From: Syncephalis plumigaleata
Lineage: Eukaryota; Zoopagomycota; Zoopagomycetes; Zoopagales; Piptocephalidaceae
NCBI GenBank assembly: GCA_025201365.1
Contig: JAIXMF010000006.1
Coordinates: forward strand, 620,001-684,000
Reading direction: 5' to 3'
Length of the DNA: 64,000 nt
Under the pieces are notes generated by a model, which ran no database searches, had not been told where the DNA came from, and saw only the letters and a list, made by a program, of their open reading frames with translations. Numbering within the stretch: the first letter of the stretch is position 1; each line of letters begins with the position of its first letter. Below, one piece after another: positions 25,959 to 36,869 of this stretch. The position numbers and the translations under genes are program-made.

Positions 25959-26354
25959 ATGAAGTCATCAATTATTCTTGCAGTGTTGGGATGTGTCGCA
26001 TCTATTGGCTTGGTGGATGCCTATAAAAACACCCTATTCCAATGTGTACTCGAGGATTATTGTCAAAGCAATGATGCTCAATTTGTCAACTGCATTAGTC
26101 AGTTCGACCAGACATCCCAGGCTATCCTGGATAAGCACTACAAGAGATTGTTTTCCAAACCTACTATTCTAGGACTCGATCACAAGAGTTTTTGCAACAA
26201 CCCAGCTTTAATCGAGAAAACATTCGATGAGTTCACCAACGAGGTAGCGCAAGGATTGTCAGGTTCAAACCGAGAGGAAAGGTTTAACAAGGGAGTGCAG
26301 TGCTTAAGAAGCAGTGTCCCCAACTGTAAAAATAGAGCCACCTTTGGCAATTAG
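25959..26354 (+). CDS. Small secreted cysteine-rich protein, unknown family
   Basis: A 131-residue single-exon protein. The ATG at 25959 gives a textbook signal peptide: MKSSIILAVLGCVASIGLVDA, with a hydrophobic core at residues 4-18 and probable cleavage after VDA (residue 21). The mature part of about 110 residues has six cysteines (FQCVLEDYC, FVNCISQ, FCNNP, VQCLRS, PNCKNR), enough for three disulfides, and ends at a TAG at 26354. Charged residues alternate with helices, and there is no membrane segment or GPI signal. I do not recognise the family. Size, Cys content and secretion fit an effector, elicitor or surface-active protein, but this is inference. Its promoter has the best TATA box in the area, suggesting regulated or strong expression. 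U1 snRNA is downstream on the opposite strand. Confidence 0.8.
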   Translation: MKSSIILAVLGCVASIGLVDAYKNTLFQCVLEDYCQSNDAQFVNCISQFDQTSQAILDKHYKRLFSKPTILGLDHKSFCNNPALIEKTFDEFTNEVAQGLSGSNREERFNKGVQCLRSSVPNCKNRATFGN

Positions 26355-26534
26355 TCGTTAACTAATGTTATAGATTTATAGCATTAGGATGACATGTGTG
26401 ATTAATAATTTGTCTAATAAATTGTTATCTTGTTTCCTGTCAACTTATTACTTTACTATTAGAAACATTATGAATATACAATATATACGGACAGCAGTAA
26501 TAATTTAGTTTAGCTTTTTAATTAAATAAGAAAA

Positions 26535-26698
26535 GGGAGACGGCGCGATGCGCTCATCTCCCCACTAACAAAAATTGTGCAGTCGAGACGCCCGTGAGGA
26601 CGTTCGCGCAGAAGGTCCCCGCACGGTTGTGCAATGGCGAGGCCCTAAAGCGTACATGGGGCCCTCTTGACCACCCCATGCACCTGCCAGGTAAGTAT
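26535..26698 (-). ncRNA. U1 spliceosomal snRNA
   Basis: The RNA that recognises 5' splice sites. On the minus strand it begins ATACTTACCTGGCAGG at 26698, identical to the conserved U1 5' end, so ACUUAC can pair with GTAAGT, the commonest donor in this window. Stem-loop II carries CCATTGCAC, the U1A-binding type loop. A CTCGACTGCA block precedes an Sm site, AATTTTTGT, at 26576-26568, followed by a strong 3' hairpin (GGGAGAT...GTCTCCC, 26535-26562). Length, about 164 nt, equals the usual U1 size. The stem-loop I apical sequence (GGTCAAGAG) departs from the common GATCACGAAG loop bound by U1-70K. A TATA-like CCTTTTATT lies about 35-42 bases upstream. The 3' end is set by the hairpin and is approximate. 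Confidence 0.93.
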
Positions 26699-26931
26699 GC
26701 AGAACCACAGTCAGGATCGTAGGCATCGCTGAATAAAAGGAGCATCCATACTAGTGGGATGGGCCAATTGGAAAACTAATATAATACGAACAAAATAATG
26801 CTAGTTCTTATCATTGAGCTTTGTCTTTTTTCTTTTTTTTTCTTGCATTTTTATTGTTGCTTAGTTATTGTTATTGCTATTGTTGTTGCTACAACTTCTT
26901 ACGCCATTAGCTCATCTATCAAGTACACAGT

Positions 26932-27662
26932 ATGTCTCCAGAAGTCTCTCCAGTCTCCACGATGGACGAACGTAGTGAAGTTTTGCGACAGCTAGAGTTC
27001 TACTTTAGCGATTCCAACTTCTTAGGCGACAAATTCCTACGAGAAGTGGCCGAGAAAGACAATGGATGTATCCTTTCTTTATAAGCTAGCAGGATTTACT
27101 AGAGATATCCCTAACTATGACACGATTGTGCGCTAGTCGTTGATATTGACACATTGGCCAAGTTCAAGCGTATGGTGCCTTATGCCGACAAGCGAGACTT
27201 GATCATTGATGCGGTGAACGTAAGTACTCGACTCAAGCTCAATGATGATAACACCAAGATCGCACGTGTCGACCCGCTACCCAATCCTGATGCAGTACTT
27301 AGCCGTATGATCTACGTGGTAAGACGCGGATGCACCATTGTGCACAGTATAGTCTGGTTATTAAAGATGATATAGAAAGGACTCGATAAGTTCAACAATG
27401 CACCAAATACGGATTTACAACAGAAATACGAGGAGTTCTTTGGTGCCCTTGCCAAATGCCTTAGTGTTCGTCTAGTACGTGTTAACAAGACCTTTATTGT
27501 AAGTTATGATCATTGCTTTGTCATGATAGATACGTGGCTTACAATGCAAACAATGCAGAGCAAGGCATTTGTCGAGTATGAAACACCCGAAGAGGTTGAA
27601 AATGTGCTCAACACGCCTCATGTCCAAAATGACAAGCCACTTTCAATGGAAACAGTGTAAGT

Positions 27663-27698
<36 letters not shown>

Positions 27699-28450
27699 AT
27701 TTATTTATTCAATGATTAGTAAAGCCTACGCCTCTCGTAAGGCCGAGCAATGGAATGTATCCACGAAGTTTGTACTCGATCGAATTATCGACCGTAAATA
27801 TCTAAGACCCAAGGAAACCGAGGCACATATCATTCCAAAGACTTGTGCCGAGGAACTATACGGCGAGATTAACGGAAAACGATTCCTTCACAACTCGCTT
27901 GTTCGCTACTCAAATGCACCGGAGGGTTTAACGGTACCAATGCTGAAGCCATACTTGTTAACCGCACCCACCACGGTCCGCTTCATTGACACGAGCGATA
28001 AGGGCCAATCGGGTGTATTCCAATTGGAAGATCCAAAAGCTGAAGAATTTATCGAGAAGATGCAGAATGAACTTAATATCAAGGATAATGTGTTGACATT
28101 GTCGAGAATCGAAGGTAACATAGAATACAATGAATGAATTACGAATACAATTGTTGATGAAATGCTTACAATAACGCTATTCATGCACAGGTGAAGAAGA
28201 GAAACAGTACTGGGACTCGAAGCCAATGAATGTAGGCATTCCAAAATCGTATATTAGCGTTGAGGAACAGAAGAATCTAAAGAAGAATAACTCGAGACAC
28301 TTTAACAAGCGTGGCGGTCGTGGTGGTCGCGGTGGACGTGGTCGCGGTAATCGACATGGCGGTAACGGTGGACATAAGCGCGCGCGTGACGATGGAAGCG
28401 ACAACGAACACGATAATGCTAAGCAGCAAAAGACCGACAATGACTCGTAA
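26932..28450 (+). CDS. LHP1: La protein (RNA polymerase III transcript chaperone)
   Basis: La binds the 3' UUU-OH end of nascent pol III transcripts and protects them. Six exons, all GT-AG and in frame: 26932-27067, 27137-27318, 27376-27498, 27559-27656, 27720-28114 and 28191-28450. The La motif is plain: LRQLEFYFSDSNFLGDKFL, then DTLAKFKRMVPY and ARVDPLP. An RRM follows (MIYVKGLDKFNNAP to SKAFVEYETPEEVENVL), then a second RRM-like part (EGLTVPMLKPYLL, VRFIDTSDKGQSGVFQLEDP). The C-terminus has an RGG-like Gly/Arg run (GRGGRGGRGRG) and a basic and acidic tail ending at 28450. The TAG repeat at 27663-27699 lies in the fourth intron. It neighbours the U1 gene. Confidence 0.93.
27663..27699. repeat. 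GTA/TAG trinucleotide run in a La intron
   Basis: About twelve TAG units inside the fourth intron of the La gene, immediately after its GTAAGT donor. It creates many AG dinucleotides upstream of the true acceptor at 27719. Confidence 0.85.
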
Positions 28451-28751
28451 TTGCATTGAATTGAATTGAAATGATTCTCGTATCTACGTGCATAATAGTT
28501 TAATATAGAAAATGGTGATCTAAGAAGAACGATGATGCATTTGTTTAAATGTTTATATATTCGTGTATGATGTAGATACAATCATATGAAATAAAAGAGG
28601 CACACACGTCATATTTCTAATTACTGAATTTCTCTCTTCTTTGGCTTTGTGTTGTATCACTTTCTTTTTGGTTTTGTTTTGACCACGCTGATATATCGCG
28701 ATTCTCTCTGTATTTTTGTTTGGCAGTTATACGACTTGATCATCACGGATC

Positions 28752-29092
28752 ATGTATTGCATGCGGTAAGTAGCAGTTGTTATATGGTTTAGCGTGTTAT
28801 CAGATGGTTTAACGGCATATTTAGCTGGTTTATCCCTCTACTATTACTGCCGCAACCGACAGCACCGCCCTACTTTGTGTTCTGCTATCTCATATCCTAC
28901 TTCCTACACAAGAAGCCGTGCGCCTATTGTTCGGCACTATTACTCGCCTTATTGGGCAGCACTTGCTATTGGGGCACTGATCGCTGCTGGTTCGACGGTA
29001 ATGGAGGCCACTGGCTCGATCCAACTATACGCACAGGTCACGGTAGCAATAATGACAGCGTGATCACGGATGGTTTATCGCTTTCTTTGTAG
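28752..29092 (+). CDS. BC10/BLCAP-family small membrane protein
   Basis: Homologue of the conserved animal membrane protein BC10 (bladder cancer-associated protein), whose function is poorly known. A 14-nt first exon (28752-28765, MYCM + two bases of Arg) joins exon 2 (28825-29092) across a 59-nt GTAAGT...TTTAG intron. The protein then reads MYCMRWFIPLLLLPQPTAP, matching the family start (MYCLQWLLPVLLIPKP), followed by YFVFCYLISYFLHKKPC, AYCSALLLALLGSTCYW and a polar C-terminus. Both membrane segments, the LxxKPC motif and the Cys pattern line up. Length, about 93 residues, is near the animal 87. An overlapping frame (28794-29063) in the same sense is a shadow. The tiny first exon would be missed by most gene finders. 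Confidence 0.82.
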
Positions 29093-29334
29093 AGATACGA
29101 ACTGATATTACGGAAGCTGATCTGCCAACTGCTAACACCATACAGTCACACCGTTTCTCGGTTGTATAATATAGGCAAAGAAAAAGCAAGTAAATAACTA
29201 GTGTTGCTTTCTTGATTCCGACTATACTTGATACGTGGAACGCGTTTCCATTTATTTTATCACTACTATTATTATTATTAAACAAAGTATATACGCATAT
29301 ATACGCATAAATATATGTATGTAGATATGAAGTA

Positions 29335-32300
29335 TTACGACAAGTGTTGAACAAGTCTAGTCAAAATGGACTTGTCACTGGAAGACCAACTAGTATTGAC
29401 AGTGTCAGCTAGAAGCGTTTGTCGAGTAGATCGTGGCATAGATGGATTCAATAATTGATATAACTGCGAGAACTTGGTCCACGATGATATCTAATAATGT
29501 TACTCGTGTTAGTAATCATAATCATACGTGTTTCTACGTGTTCATCTATTCTAGCAGCATCAACATTACCGATTCATTAGTATTTATCGTAGGTAATGGC
29601 AATGATACACATTGACAACTGTATCATTAAGCATAGTCATCAGATGATGTAATCGATACAGCTCTGATGTAGTTATCGGTTTATCAAGACCAGTATTTGT
29701 TCAACCATCACTTGTAATATGGGTCAATCAATACAGCCATAGTTTGATCGTAGAGTCGTTTCGGTAATAATATCTGCAAATATTGCTTATTAATCATGGC
29801 TATTAGTAATGCAACGCAATGAATACTTACTCGCCATGATTTGACCAGTTGTAGAACATGTTGTATGACTTGTCTCAATGCCGACTCAACTTGCTCGACT
29901 CGTTGTTGATCATCAAGTCCATGTAGCCTTGTGTTGTCATCATTAAATTAACTAGTTGTTCCTGTTGTTGTTGCTATTAATAATAATGATAATAATAATA
30001 ATTAGTAAGCCAGTATTCGTGTATTAGTACGTAAATACTCACCACTAATTGACAGAAATGCGTATGAGCATAGGTCCAGTAAACTGTACTAAATCCAGAA
30101 ACGATGCTACTGACGTAATGTTTTCGCCAATTGTTTACCATAACGATATTCAAACATGTGTAAATGAAATATAATATACATGCAGTCATTGTACACGAGA
30201 ACACTACGTATGGTGTATATGGTATGTTCGTAATGCTGGCTGTCGTTGTTGCTGTTGCTGTTGTTGTGCAGGCATTATTGCTCGATGCAAATGAAATAAA
30301 TCGCGTGCACAACAGAATAACTCTATTGCCTGGTAGAATGATAAATCGTATATTACATTTCATTAACTAGATTCAGTACACTTACTCGTTTTGTTCATTT
30401 GTATTAGCTGCATCCTCTAGTGTTTGATTCACAAGTTCAATTAATGTCTGTGTTTGTACACTAACATGACAGGATGGAAATCCAACTAGTGAATGATCCA
30501 ATTCCTCGTTTATCTTGCCACTTTTACTCGACTTGTCATTACCACTCTTACTTTTACCATTTTGTGATAGTGCTGTAATGTTATCTATATCACTACTATT
30601 AGTCTATCTATCTATCTATATAGTAGCATGATATATTACTCACCTGTAAGATACAAATCTTCAATTAGTACGGTATTCTGATCATCATTTGTAAGAATGT
30701 CTCGTGCTCCCGATAATAGTTCAGTACGTCTCTTTTCAAAATAATGTCTATCGCTTTGTTGTAAATAATTAGACAATGGTCTCTCATCGATTGCTAATAA
30801 TAATCCTATTACGTGGACATTATTAGAGAATACATGATTGTTAATGAATACATCATCTCATTCATATTTACCTAATCTTCGTAATTCCTTTTCAAATTCA
30901 GCTATATAACTCATACTAGTCATGTATTGCTGAATATCATTACGTTCATCGGGAATCATCGTCCACAGGTATTGTTGTGTTATGATACGTACGAGATCGT
31001 GATGCCATATCTCTGCAAATGGCTCGATGAACGTTTCATTATCCTCGGCCCATTCACCGCCGCATAATATATCGCGTGCTATAAACTGGCCACTTTATTC
31101 AGTTTGTCTAACGTGCTCATTGATGTGTCACTTGTTTGTCGATCAAGCGTAAGCACCGTTTGTTGTCGATTACGCTCCACGATGAGATTCAGAGTGGGAT
31201 CACGCAATAGCGGTTGTATCAAGTGTTCTATAGTTTGACGTGCAATCCATTTCAATTCGTGCTCTAGCATTCTATACCGGCCAATGCCGAGAATAGATCC
31301 GATAAGAAATGGCACTGCTCACTCCAACCTTATCATGTGGATCTAGTGCGACTATTATTAGGCATAGATTGCTACAATCGACTCTACTATACTTGATACC
31401 TACCAGTAATATCGTAAACAACTAACATTCGCGTATGAAGATCATTACTAATGATATTAACGCCTAATAGTGCATATCTATGCAAGCAAGCCTTTAGGGC
31501 ACTATTCTTCTTGACGCGTGCTTTCTAATCAATCTATAATCAATATATATGTATGTATGTATGTATATATCGTAGTAATGAATATACCTTAAGTAATGCA
31601 ACTATTTCCGGATCACATTGTTCTTTGCAACTACTCAGTCCATTGAGAAGTGATAACTATCATTAATGATTAGTAATGGCAAAGCGTGTAAACTAGCCGT
31701 AATCATTACCGTATCATGAACACACGAGACGGCACTCAATAGCTCGTTAGTTAGTAGGGCTTGATCGAAATCTTGCAATCGTGTATGAATCTACCAACAC
31801 TCACATTGAGCTATTGTTATTGTTATTATTCAATTGTTTGTCTATTAGCCATTACCTCTACTAGTAGCTCAAGTGCGTATGCCTTATCTTGATATACAGT
31901 TAAATGTGACGAGTCTGACTTTCCTAGCTATTAGAGAGCAACAACAGCAACGATCAATTGATGTTCCTCACTTGCTAATAGCGTATCATTCTGTTACAAA
32001 TAGATAACATGCTTACTAGACCAGTCAATGTTTGAATATCCGTAGTAAGTGGTCTCAACTCCTCACTTAGATCAGCAGTATACTTGTAGGCACTTGGTGC
32101 ATCTTTGTAGAAACTAGTATGCTCATATTAGGCATATCTTATCATTTAATAGAATGATATTACCTGTAAATTGTCTGGTAAATAAGCGCCTAATACATGG
32201 TTGTTGTTGTTGTTGCAGCTTGTGTTAATACTAATAGTGGTATTGTACACGCTACTTCACACTCAACCTTATATTCATTGAGTCGTGTTATAATACGATT

Positions 32301-32384
32301 CTCTAATGCTACAGGATTATCAGCCAATGTCGTCGCTGTCATTGCTGACTGTCGTCGTGTTTTCACCGTAGATTCTACGCTCAT
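29335..32384 (-). CDS. ZW10 homologue (Dsl1/NRZ tether subunit)
   Basis: Subunit of the ER-Golgi tethering complex (Dsl1/NRZ) and, in animals, of the kinetochore RZZ complex. From the ATG at 32384 (MSVESTVKTRRQSAM) at least ten small exons run to a TAA at 29335. Diagnostic blocks are LLSGARDILTNDDQN, FPSCHVSVQTQTLIELVNQT, FYQAIELFCCARDLFHLHR, VYNDCMYIIFHLHMFEYRYG and VESALRQVIQHVLQLVKSWR with LLPKRLYDQTM. N-terminal helices include LENRIITRLNEYKVECE and the RPLTTDIQTL region. The frame slips near 32190 (after a Thr-repeat), near 30200 and near 30110, in each case one base short. Exon borders in the last 600 bases are approximate. The start is only 105 bases from the start of endonuclease V on the other strand. 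Confidence 0.8.
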
Positions 32385-32489
32385 TTTGAGTCATAAAGAC
32401 AAAGGAAAGAACAAAAAGGAAACGCGTATTTCCCTTCTTTTTCTTTACTGCCACTTTTATCTTCGTTATTATTGTACATTCTCATTATC
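32385..32489. promoter_or_regulatory. Compact bidirectional promoter, ZW10 / endonuclease V
   Basis: Only 105 bases separate the two divergent start codons, so both 5' untranslated leaders and core promoters share this space. It is pyrimidine-rich on the plus strand; no TATA box is seen. Confidence 0.5.
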
Positions 32490-33478
32490 ATGACCGAGAC
32501 AACACCAAGTCACGCAGACGACGCACTACTCGAAGTATGGACGAGGCAAGTCAATCATAAGATAGATATCACAATCATTATTTAATACTTTTAGTGTCCC
32601 AATAGAGAACAACTACGTCTTAAAGCGCAACTTATCGAAGAGGATCAATGTGATTGGCACGCGTATCTACCCGATGCCACACATTCTCAGGCTAGAAGTG
32701 ACGAACGGCTACGCGTCGTAGCGGGGGTTGATCTTAGTTTTTACGAGGATGACGAGCGTCGTGCTTTGGCCGCCCTCGTCGTGCAGAGTTATCCCGATTT
32801 TAATATTCTCTACAAGGATTTCGCACAAGTAGAGCTGGAATATCCGTACAAGGCGGGCTATCTGGCATTTCGCGAGGCACCACCCTTGTTAAACTTGCTA
32901 AAGAAGCTGAAACAGCAATCACCGGAACTATGGCCTCAGGTAGATCAGCTACTTTGTATAGTATAATCAACTAGATGATAATGAGTATATTATTATATTA
33001 TTATTATTAGGTATTATTTGTTGATGGTAATGGCACATTACATCCAAGACGATTTGGACTTGCTTGTCATATCGGTGTTCAAGCAGATCTACCCACCATC
33101 GGCATTGGCAAGAACTTTCTACAAATTCCCGGAGAGGGCGAGCAACTCACCATGGATGTGGTGAAACGAACAAGTCGTGCCACACTATTACAAGGTGGTC
33201 AATGGTTTCCGCTTTGCGGCAACACCGGTCTCACCTATGGCGCGGTAAGCTATCCATCTAGTTGATTCGTAAGAAAGAAGTAAATGAATACTAATCTAGC
33301 TATTATCTAGGCGGTACGTTCATTGGACAACGCGTCTAATCCGATATTTGTCTCGGTGGGCCATCGTTTATCCCTCGCGACAGCTGTGGCCACTACTCTA
33401 TGTTGTTGTCGCTATCGGGTACCTGAACCTGTACGGCAAGCGGATCTACTATCGCGTGACTACATTCGTCAACAGTAA
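32490..33478 (+). CDS. Endonuclease V
   Basis: Nuclease cleaving next to deoxyinosine in DNA or inosine in RNA. Four exons, all in frame: 32490-32534, 32595-32939, 33011-33244 and 33311-33478. The catalytic acidic residues are visible in order: [30 protein letters not shown] and [30 protein letters not shown] and the C-terminal [13 protein letters not shown] and [17 protein letters not shown] blocks complete the family pattern. Exon 1 is short (15 codons); the intron 32535-32594 uses GTATGG. Length, about 263 residues, is typical. The gene is divergent from ZW10 and is fully intact. Confidence 0.93.
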
Positions 33479-33768
33479 ACTGCTCGAGTATACTAAATTG
33501 GACAACATACTCAATGCAATAAATAGTACTACAGGCACAGATTAATAATAGCACAAGCTAGCATCGTCTTCATTCCAGTCGAATGACAGTGGGCTGATGT
33601 TTAACGACAGCCAATCAGCATGAATCATTTATTTGTATTTAATATTTGTGATTGCTTTCGTCATCCATTCATATTCGCGATCTTTGCTCTCTTCTTCTTC
33701 TTCTTCTATTACTTTTATCTACTATTGCTACTATTGTGACAGCAACTTATCTACTGTACACGTCCAAT

Positions 33769-34555
33769 ATGTCCGAGGAAACACCTATTGTTGCCACTGT
33801 GAATCATCCCTATTATCCACGGGATGCATCCATTCCTCACTATGTACCTAATACCGAGTCGGGCATCTATCTAGTGACCAAATTTGCCGCTCTTCTTGGC
33901 ACTATAGGTATTGCCGCGTTTATCTTCGCCGGACGTGGTTACACGCCAAAGAAACAAGGTGGTGTGCCCATTGTCGATCGCATTGCCTTCGCCTGGCTTA
34001 TCGTATCCGGTTTCATTCACATCTTCTTCGAGGGATATTTCGTTTATTATAATCGTACAATCGCCGGTCATTCCACACTTTTCGGACAACTATGGAAGGA
34101 GTACTCGTTAAGCGACTCGCGCTATTTGCGATCCGATCTATTCATGGTGTGCATGGAGGGAATCACCGCGGTAAGTTAGCTTGTAATACATGTGTATACT
34201 ATGATGGTTGACAGATTAACTAATACCAATTGCTATCATCGTATATATGAAGGTAATTGACGGTCCACTTTGCCTCCTGGCTGCACGTGCCCTATTCACC
34301 GGATCACCACATCGTCATGTGTTACAGTTAACCGTGTCCGTATGTCAAATCTACGGTCTTGTCCTCTACTACCTGACCGAAGTATTCGCCGAGAAGTCCA
34401 ATAGCAATCCTCATTGGCTTTACTATTGGGTCTACTTTGTTGGTGTCAACTTTTTGTGGATGGCCATACCCCTTTCTTGGATTAAACGATCCTGGGAAGG
34501 TATCGCTGCATCAGTCTCTATTGCTGACAAACAAGTAAAGAACAAGCATCAATAA
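33769..34555 (+). CDS. Emopamil-binding protein family sterol isomerase (EBP-like)
   Basis: Membrane enzyme that shifts the C8 double bond to C7 in sterol synthesis (delta8-delta7 isomerase, the animal EBP type). Two exons (33769-34170 and 34253-34555) joined by one GT-AG intron. It has about five membrane helices. The catalytic-type motifs GFIHIFFEGYF (His and Glu in the first active helix), LWKEYSLSDSRYLRSD and VCMEGITA are present, with a later VIDGPLCLLAARALF and YFVGVNFLWMAIPLSW. Dikarya mostly use the unrelated ERG2 enzyme, so an EBP-type isomerase fits an early-diverging fungus. The start at 33769 follows an AT-rich upstream region and gives a short polar N-terminus. The frame is intact. 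Confidence 0.9.
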
Positions 34556-34765
34556 AGAGTGGTAGTGATAGTAGCTAATGTTGTTGTTTTTTATATATAA
34601 TAAAATAAACAATATATTCTAAACTTCAAACTAAACACACACAAACAAACAAACACACACGCGTATATATACGACAATGACTACGTGTAAAAATAAATCA
34701 CGTATCTCGCAAAATTAGAAAAAAAGTAATATAGACGCATCATTATCCTAATCAAAGTGCAACAA

Positions 34766-36869
34766 CTATTGTCGACCTGTTAAATGGCCGGGTGCATTGT
34801 GGAATAATGTCTTCCACAGGAATGCTTCGGATAGTAGCACTTCGACGTCTTTGTTCGTCCATGTGGCTGTCGGTACCGATTGTAGAAATGTGATAATCTC
34901 TTGGAAATCCATTTTACGCAGCTTATCCGACCATTTAACAAGAAATGCCGCACAAACATAAGCATGGAAATCGGAGAATCCATCCGACTCCTCAGACTAT
35001 TTATGACAACCATTAGCATGAGTAGTTGTAGTAATAGAGACATCTACTCACCAAATAAGTATCCCACATACGGATGGTATTAGCAAGGGATAGCTCTCGC
35101 ATTAATAGGCAGTTCATCCATCGGAATGAGAATTGAATATATTCCACCGATTCAGTTTCTAGATGTTTAGCCAACGGTGCTATTACATCGTAATCATTGT
35201 TACTATCTTCTATTATATCATAATTATGCTCGTTTACTTACGATCAATTCGATGGATCAATTCGCGTAGTCGGCTAATCTGTCGTTGTATACCAGGCTGG
35301 CCATGTGTATAATTGTCTTGAATACCGTCAAGCAACTTTGTCATACACCAGAAACTATCTGCTTCAACCACCGTAAGTATCTCGGGCGAGAGATCCGTCA
35401 GTTGAAAGTGTTCCATATCAGCATTGCCAATATACGAGGAAAGAAACACTTGGAAGAATGGTGTTAACAAATCATTGATACCTTGAACATAACCACTGGC
35501 TGGATGACGTATTGCCCAACAGTAAAGAATACGCTCCAATGCCTGTATTGATGATGATGCAACAATAGCTAGGATTACTATTATATTGCAATATTCTATA
35601 TCTATTAATGACCAACCTGTTGTGTGGCTTCCTGTTGATATAATGGAATATGTGGATGCGTTCGTGGTACATCAATATGAATCTTTTGTTGTCATTTAAC
35701 ATTCGTGATATTCAATTAGTATGTTGTATCAATCTTTATAGGATTATGCCTATTCTTATTCCTACTACTTACTTGATGCCATATGGTCTGATCAAGTCCC
35801 GCTTCCCCGCGTGCAAATGCTTGCGCTACACATTCTTCGTATTCCTTACGCTTTCGTGTTAATGTTTGCTCGCGTCGTTCCAAATTACACGGTAAATAGC
35901 CCTATATTTGATGATGGATATATGGATTAGCCCATTGTCAAATGTATTCCCTTTCGTTAATTCGCACCATCATTAGTTGCCATGCCATCGGTCGTACTTC
36001 CTCAGAGATACCATTCCAGCTTAACTTTCTCAGTTCGCCTAATCGATTGATAAGATCAATATGACATGATTCACGATATATCAGTGAGATACTTGCGTAA
36101 ATCTACATTGGGTTCCGTAAGAATTTTGCGAAACTTTTCGAATCGGGCCATTTTCGCGTTAACATCGAATAGATCGCGAGCCGTTTGCAAATCAGTCTCG
36201 GGTGGACGTGGATCATAATTGGACAATGAAGTGAGATGATCTATATGAAAAATACACATACACATACATACATACAAGTTAATCGTAAGGATACCACGTT
36301 CACTAGTCGTGATATTACCCACTTTTACCGAATAGTTGCGCGTTATTGGATCGTTTAATCGAAGCTGTCGCTGCAGCTGCGGCCTCCTCCAATGCACTCA
36401 ACTGAGATGGTGGCAATGTACCGGACGAGGTAGTGCCATGCTTATCGGTGGATGTCACGCGTTTAGCGTTGTTCGCCAATGTTCTCGCATACTCATCGCT
36501 ATCGGCATCTAAATCTTCAATGGCATCAACATCCCATGCATCGGCCGTCGTGTGCATTAGCTGATCATATCGCGATTGTTTCTCGGCAGGAGTGGCACTA
36601 TTCTTGCCACGCCAACTTGGTAGTGACGACATACGTTTAGGCGGGTGCAACTCCTCGTCTTCTTTATTAGATTTCTGCTGACTGGCGGTGGACGAAGCAG
36701 CTGTCGTATGAGCAGTGACACCCGTTGGATTAGGAGGTTTTGTTGACGGATGGTTGCCTAGCGACTTGGCCACACCATTCGGCGGACGATAGTGAGCCGA
36801 GCCCGTAGCCGCTTTAGGAAGTGATGGTAAGGTGATTGCAGTTGAGGAGTTCGTTGCTTGGTTGGTCAT
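34766..36869 (-). CDS. TBC1D22/Gyp1-like Rab GTPase-activating protein
   Basis: TBC-domain GAP for Rab/Ypt GTPases of the Golgi. From the ATG at 36869 a disordered N-terminus of about 180 residues (Ala/Ser/Thr-rich, LPSWRGK) leads to KMARFEKFRKILTEPNVDL, then LRKLSWNGISEEVRPMAWQL. The catalytic finger residues are IHIDVPRTHP (IxxDxxR, Arg) and ASGYVQGINDLLTPFF (YxQ, Gln). SFWCMTKLLDGIQDNYTHGQ and the C-terminal WNTYL-like and FLVKWSDKLRKMDFQEII blocks complete the domain. At least seven exons. Around 36035-36090 the frame is unsettled: either an intron plus one missing base or a short insertion lies just before ELRKLSW. The stop is at 34766. Confidence 0.85.
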
